Below, piece after piece: positions 6,724 to 9,259 of a stretch of DNA of 9,259 nucleotides (positions within the stretch are counted from its first letter, which is position 1; every line of letters starts with the position of its first letter). The translations under genes were made by a program, and so were the position numbers. The stretch is from Azospirillum brasilense (GTDB lineage Bacteria > Pseudomonadota > Alphaproteobacteria > Rickettsiales > UBA3002), in NCBI GenBank assembly GCA_003241645.1, contig QFOX01000070.1:1-9259 (forward strand), read 5' to 3'. The notes below the pieces were generated by a model. The model was not told the origin of the DNA. It saw nothing but the letters and a program-made list of their open reading frames with translations, and ran no database searches.

Positions 6724-6799
6724 TGGTGATCCGGGTGGGAATCGAACCCACGACACCGTGATTAAAAGTCACGTGCTCTACCGACTGAGCTACCGGATC
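6724..6799 (-). tRNA. tRNA-Lys (anticodon UUU)
   Basis: The - strand folds as a complete 76-nt tRNA. The acceptor stem is GATCCGG/CCGGATC with discriminator A and an encoded CCA (6726-6724). Other elements are TA at positions 8-9, D-stem GCTC/GAGC with loop AGTCGGTA, anticodon stem CGTGA/TCACG with loop CTTTTAA, variable loop GTGTC, and T-stem GTGGG/CCCAC with loop TTCGATT. The anticodon TTT (6766-6764) reads AAA and AAG, so the gene is tRNA-Lys. It has its own promoter and terminator. It is not a substrate of the neighbouring queuosine enzymes, which act on GUN anticodons, so its position beside tgt is probably just gene order. No duplicate of its 3' end or integrase gene is seen in the window. 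Confidence 0.98.
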
Positions 6800-6806
6800 A
6801 CGCCGG

Positions 6807-6822
6807 CGGGCGATGACGCCCG
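6807..6822 (-). other. hairpin in the tRNA-Lys leader
   Basis: CGGGCG and CGCCCG form a perfect 6-bp stem with a 4-nt loop, 7 bases upstream of the mature tRNA 5' end. In the precursor it would sit directly before the RNase P cleavage site and probably helps keep the leader away from the tRNA fold. Confidence 0.5.
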
Positions 6823-6834
6823 AAAAGAAGGGCG

Positions 6835-6862
6835 AATCTACGGATAATCATGCGCTTGTCAA
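6835..6862 (-). promoter_or_regulatory. promoter of tRNA-Lys
   Basis: On the - strand a perfect TTGACA (6862-6857) and TAGATT (6840-6835) are 16 bp apart. CGCCC directly after the -10 gives a GC-rich discriminator, as is common for stable-RNA promoters under stringent control. Transcription would start near 6828, leaving a leader of about 30 nt. The -35 box lies inside a dyad (6852-6866). Confidence 0.75.
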
Positions 6863-6866
6863 GCGC
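6852..6866. repeat. dyad covering the tRNA promoter -35 box
   Basis: GCGCTTG and CAAGCGC are perfect 7-bp inverted arms around a single central base, in the 81-bp gap between tgt and tRNA-Lys. The -35 hexamer TTGACA spans the centre. The dyad also lies 14 bp after the tgt stop, so it could instead act as a weak hairpin at the tgt 3' end, but no T-run follows. Confidence 0.55.
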
Positions 6867-6880
6867 CCCGGTAAGGAAAA

Positions 6881-8002
6881 TTAATTCGGTGGAAAATCGC
6901 CCCGTTTCCAGCCCTCACGCAGGGTTTGCGCGTGCTCATCCAGCCGCCCTTCGCCAATGGCGGCACGAATGCCCTGCATCAATTCCTGGTAATAATGCAG
7001 GTTATGCTGCGTCAACAGCATGGGCCCGAGCATCTCATCGGCCTTGAACAGATGGTGCAGGTAGGCCCGGCTGTAGCGGTTCACCGGGCTGGAACTGCCC
7101 GGGTCCAGCGGCCGCGGATCATCCGCATGGCGGGCGTTGCGCAGGTTGATCTCGCCCATGGTGGTGTAGGCGCGCGCATTGCGCCCCACGCGCGTGGGCA
7201 GCACGCAATCGAACATATCCACCCCGCGCTGCACGGCGCCCAGAATATCGTCGGGCTTGCCCACGCCCATCAGGTAGCGGGGTTTGTGCGCGGGCAGCAT
7301 ATCCGGCGCTTCGTCCAGCACGCGGAACATCGCCTCCTGCCCTTCGCCCACGGCGAGGCCGCCAATGGCATAGCCTTGGAAATCGATCTGGTTCAGTGCC
7401 TCGGCCGAGCGGGCGCGCAGGTCCATGTACACGCTGCCCTGCTGAATGCCGAACAGGCCGTAGCCCGGGCGCTGCTGGAACGCATCGAACGAACGCTGCG
7501 CCCAGCGCATGGAAAGCTCCATCGAATCGCGCGCGACCTCGTGCGTCGCCGGGAACGGCGTGCATTCGTCGAACGCCATGGTGATGGTGGAGCCCAGCAG
7601 GTGCTGGATCTCCATGGAGCGCTCGGGCGTCAGCTCCCATTTGCTGCCGTCGATATGCGATTGAAAGGTCACGCCCTGCTCGTTCATTTTGCGCAAGGCC
7701 GCCAGCGACATCACCTGGAATCCGCCCGAATCGGTGAGGATCGGCTTGTTCCAGCCCATGAACTGGTGCAGCCCACCAAGGCGCGCAATGCGTTCCGCCC
7801 CGGGCCGCAGCATCAGGTGGTAAGTATTGCCGAGGATGATGTCGGCGCCCGTGGCGGCCACATCGTCGATATGCATGGCCTTCACGGTGGCCGCCGTGCC
7901 CACGGGCATGAAGGCAGGCGTGCGAATCTCGCCATGCGCGGTGGCCACCGTGCCAAGGCGGGCCTTGCCGCTGGTTGCGTGAATGCTGAACCCGAATGTC
8001 AT
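6881..8002 (-). CDS. tgt: tRNA-guanine(34) transglycosylase lacking zinc cysteines
   Basis: Tgt replaces guanine 34 of tRNA-Asp, -Asn, -His and -Tyr with preQ1, a key step of queuosine formation in the cytosol. The 373-residue protein is full length. Catalytic residues are present: Asp91 in LTDSGGFQVMS and the nucleophile Asp265 in MFDCVLPTR. The preQ1 pocket is kept too (Asp145 in AFDEC, Gln188 in GIQQGS, GGLAVGEG at 214-221, Met245). The structural zinc site is altered. Where the family has C-x-C-x-x-C before the SRAYLHHL block, this protein has Ser303, Ser305 and Asn308, with one residue fewer before Ser311. The fourth ligand, His333 in TQHN, is kept. The frame is intact on both sides. The ATG at 8002 has GAGG about 11 bases upstream. 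queA lies upstream on the same strand but is separated by an oppositely oriented gene. No terminator precedes the tRNA-Lys promoter downstream. Confidence 0.95.
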   Translation of the reverse strand: MTFGFSIHATSGKARLGTVATAHGEIRTPAFMPVGTAATVKAMHIDDVAATGADIILGNTYHLMLRPGAERIARLGGLHQFMGWNKPILTDSGGFQVMSLAALRKMNEQGVTFQSHIDGSKWELTPERSMEIQHLLGSTITMAFDECTPFPATHEVARDSMELSMRWAQRSFDAFQQRPGYGLFGIQQGSVYMDLRARSAEALNQIDFQGYAIGGLAVGEGQEAMFRVLDEAPDMLPAHKPRYLMGVGKPDDILGAVQRGVDMFDCVLPTRVGRNARAYTTMGEINLRNARHADDPRPLDPGSSSPVNRYSRAYLHHLFKADEMLGPMLLTQHNLHYYQELMQGIRAAIGEGRLDEHAQTLREGWKRGDFPPN

Positions 8003-8031
8003 GAAAGCTTCATCCTCTGTCTACCCCGCCC

Positions 8032-8039
8032 CTTATAGA
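8032..8039. promoter_or_regulatory. possible overlapping divergent -10 elements
   Basis: In the 40-bp gap between the divergent starts of tgt and the unknown gene, TATAGA (8034-8039) on the + strand overlaps TATAAG (8037-8032) on the - strand. Both resemble -10 boxes. No convincing -35 is seen for either; TTGCAC on the - strand (8058-8053) is spaced only 15 bp away. If the + strand element is used, transcription would begin within a few bases of the ATGs at 8043 and 8049, giving a leaderless mRNA. Confidence 0.3.
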
Positions 8040-8042
8040 CTT

Positions 8043-8627
8043 ATGCCCATGAGTGCAAGCACCACCCTCATTCGCCCGAGCATGGACCAACTGCGCGCGG
8101 TCATCGAATCGCCGGTGGATACGCCGTGGGAAGCCGTGCGCGCGGGCGACGTGATCGACCGGTGCGACGAAATCAGCGATCGTTACGCAGGGCGCTTCCA
8201 CGCGCTGGGTATCGACCATGCCGAACTCTATCGCTACGAACATACCTTCCTTGCCGTGCACACGGCGGATGCGGGCATTGTGGTGTTCGACCCCACGTTT
8301 CGCCAGTTCTTCCCTGACTATCCGCAGCCGTACTTTCTGGGCCCCGCGAGCGAACTGAGCGATTGGGTGCAGCAGCAGGGCGGCTGGAACGCCAACATCA
8401 ACCCCGACCCGGCCGACGCCGAGATCATCACCCCGCACTCTTGTTTCTGCGCCTCGGCGCTGAACCCGCTGATGGTGCACGGCGTGGGTTCCGACCCGCT
8501 GGCACGGGCGCGTTACATACGTGAATGGATGGATGCGCTGGCCCCGATCGCCCCCGAGGCACCCGACGTGCCGTGGGTCGAGCGCGTCGCTCAACCCGCG
8601 CGTTCCAGTAACGAACTATCGCCGTAG
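8043..8627 (+). CDS. unknown protein with Cys-His-Asp pattern, between queA and tgt
   Basis: I do not recognise a named family. From the ATG at 8043 the product has 194 residues; ATG 8049 (two codons later) and ATG 8001 (overlapping the tgt start) are also in frame. None has a clear ribosome binding site. The N-terminal half shows Cys41 at the head of a helix (VIDRCDEISDRYAGRF). Next comes a strand with His67 (RYEHTFLAVHT), then a strand ending in Asp83 (IVVFDPTFRQF). This Cys, His, Asp-Pro-Thr order resembles transglutaminase-like and papain-like cysteine enzymes, so a cryptic hydrolase or acyltransferase of that fold is inferred. The C-terminal half has an HSCFC motif (132-136). There is no signal peptide or membrane segment, so it is probably cytosolic. 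Codon use looks native. The gene runs against its neighbours, and its last 37 bp overlap the 3' end of queA. Confidence 0.75.
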   Translation: MPMSASTTLIRPSMDQLRAVIESPVDTPWEAVRAGDVIDRCDEISDRYAGRFHALGIDHAELYRYEHTFLAVHTADAGIVVFDPTFRQFFPDYPQPYFLGPASELSDWVQQQGGWNANINPDPADAEIITPHSCFCASALNPLMVHGVGSDPLARARYIREWMDALAPIAPEAPDVPWVERVAQPARSSNELSP

Positions 8628-9259
8628 GAATAGAACCGGTAGCCATGTTCAATGGCGTGCGCATACGCCGCCTGCATGCGCTCCAGCCCCGCGAAGGCGG
8701 ATACCAGCATGAACAGGGTGGATTTTGGCAGGTGGAAATTCGTCATCAGCCGATCCACGATCTTAAAGCGGTAGCCGGGGGTTATGAAAATGCCCGTATC
8801 ACCGGTGAAGGCCGCCAGTGTGCCGTCCTCGGCCGCGACACTCTCCAGAATGCGCAAACTGGTGGTGCCCACCGCCACCACCTTACCACCCGCCGCGCGC
8901 GCAGCGTTAATGGCCGCCGCGGATTCTGCGCTCAGGTGAATGGATTCGCGGTGCATCACATGCTCGCGCGTGTCTTCGACCTTCACGGGCTGGAAGGTGC
9001 CCGCCCCCACATGCAGCGTCACGAACGCGGTCTGCACGCCACGCGCCTGCAGCGCGGCCAGCAGTGCAGGTGTGAAATGCAGCCCCGCCGTGGGTGCCGC
9101 GACCGAGCCGTCATGCTGGGCATACACGGTCTGGTAATTGCGCTGGTCGGCCGCCGTGTCGGCCCGGTCAATGTAGGGCGGCAGCGGCATGTGGCCGTGG
9201 GCGCGCAGGTCATCGAACAGCGTATCCGGGCGGGTGAAAGCCAGCAGCACCTGCCCGTC
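8591..9259 (-). CDS. queA: S-adenosylmethionine:tRNA ribosyltransferase-isomerase, N-terminus outside window
   Basis: QueA transfers and isomerises the ribosyl part of S-adenosylmethionine onto preQ1 in tRNA, forming epoxyqueuosine, the step after Tgt. The frame is open to the window edge, so the start lies beyond 9259; the GTG at 9250 is an internal codon. The visible 222 residues are the C-terminal two thirds of a family usually about 340-350 long. Conserved blocks include PPYIDR, YQTVYA, AAPTAGLHFT, LHVGAGTFQPV, VAVGTTSLRILES, PGYRFKIVDRLMTNFHLPKS and the terminal YRFYSYGD. No key change is visible in this part. The gene is co-oriented with tgt, as in many bacteria, but an antisense-oriented gene separates the two. 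Its last 37 bp overlap that gene tail to tail. Confidence 0.96.
   Translation of the reverse strand, partial: DGQVLLAFTRPDTLFDDLRAHGHMPLPPYIDRADTAADQRNYQTVYAQHDGSVAAPTAGLHFTPALLAALQARGVQTAFVTLHVGAGTFQPVKVEDTREHVMHRESIHLSAESAAAINAARAAGGKVVAVGTTSLRILESVAAEDGTLAAFTGDTGIFITPGYRFKIVDRLMTNFHLPKSTLFMLVSAFAGLERMQAAYAHAIEHGYRFYSYGDSSLLERAG

Noticed and set aside
6724..6799. tRNA-Lys as an attachment site for an integrated element
   Set aside because: No integrase and no direct repeat of the tRNA 3' end is visible, and the flanking genes are core metabolic genes.
7060..7110. A sequencing frameshift as the cause of the missing Tgt cysteines
   Set aside because: Conserved residues continue in the same frame on both sides (PLDP before, YSRAYLHHL after), and the altered positions keep the exact C-x-C-x-x-C spacing.
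6926..8038. 370-codon open frame on the + strand opposite tgt
   Set aside because: It mirrors tgt codon by codon, is rich in His and Arg, and matches no family I know. tgt on the other strand is certain.
8001..8042. Earlier ATG at 8001 as the start of the queA-tgt intervening gene
   Set aside because: It would overlap the tgt start codon and has no ribosome binding site, and the extra residues look unstructured. It cannot be fully excluded.

Overview
The window is a 9.26 kb stretch of GC-rich bacterial chromosome with densely packed housekeeping and accessory genes. Protein families, high GC and the style of the Q-modification proteins suggest an alphaproteobacterium. This is an inference from gene content; nothing in the window fixes the genus. 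There is no sign of a plasmid, prophage, insertion sequence, CRISPR array or rRNA.

Left part (1-2417): the 3' two thirds of pyrF (UMP synthesis) is followed by a glutathione peroxidase with a signal peptide. Convergent to these, overlapping by 11 bp, is a gene for an unrecognised Ala-rich protein built from diverged hydrophobic hairpin repeats. It appears to start at a TTG codon.

Middle part (2418-5390): a probable + strand operon encodes a sodium:alanine/glycine-type symporter (AGCS family) and, 12 bp later, a RidA-family imine deaminase. A DUF748/AsmA-like membrane-anchored protein follows. Uptake of small amino acids and detoxification of the reactive enamines formed during their breakdown fit together. 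Facing this unit is a YbdK-type carboxylate-amine ligase (glutamate-cysteine ligase 2 family).

Right part (6606-9259): a tRNA-Lys(UUU) gene on the - strand has its own well-formed promoter and a rho-independent terminator. It lies downstream of tgt, and the 3' part of queA lies at the window end, so two enzymes of queuosine tRNA modification sit together. Two things are unusual here. Tgt has lost all three cysteines of its structural zinc site (Ser, Ser, Asn instead) while keeping the catalytic residues. Between queA and tgt sits an oppositely oriented gene of unknown function, whose product shows a Cys...His...Asp order like that of transglutaminase/papain-type proteins. These are the most interesting points in the window. 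The rest looks like ordinary core genome.
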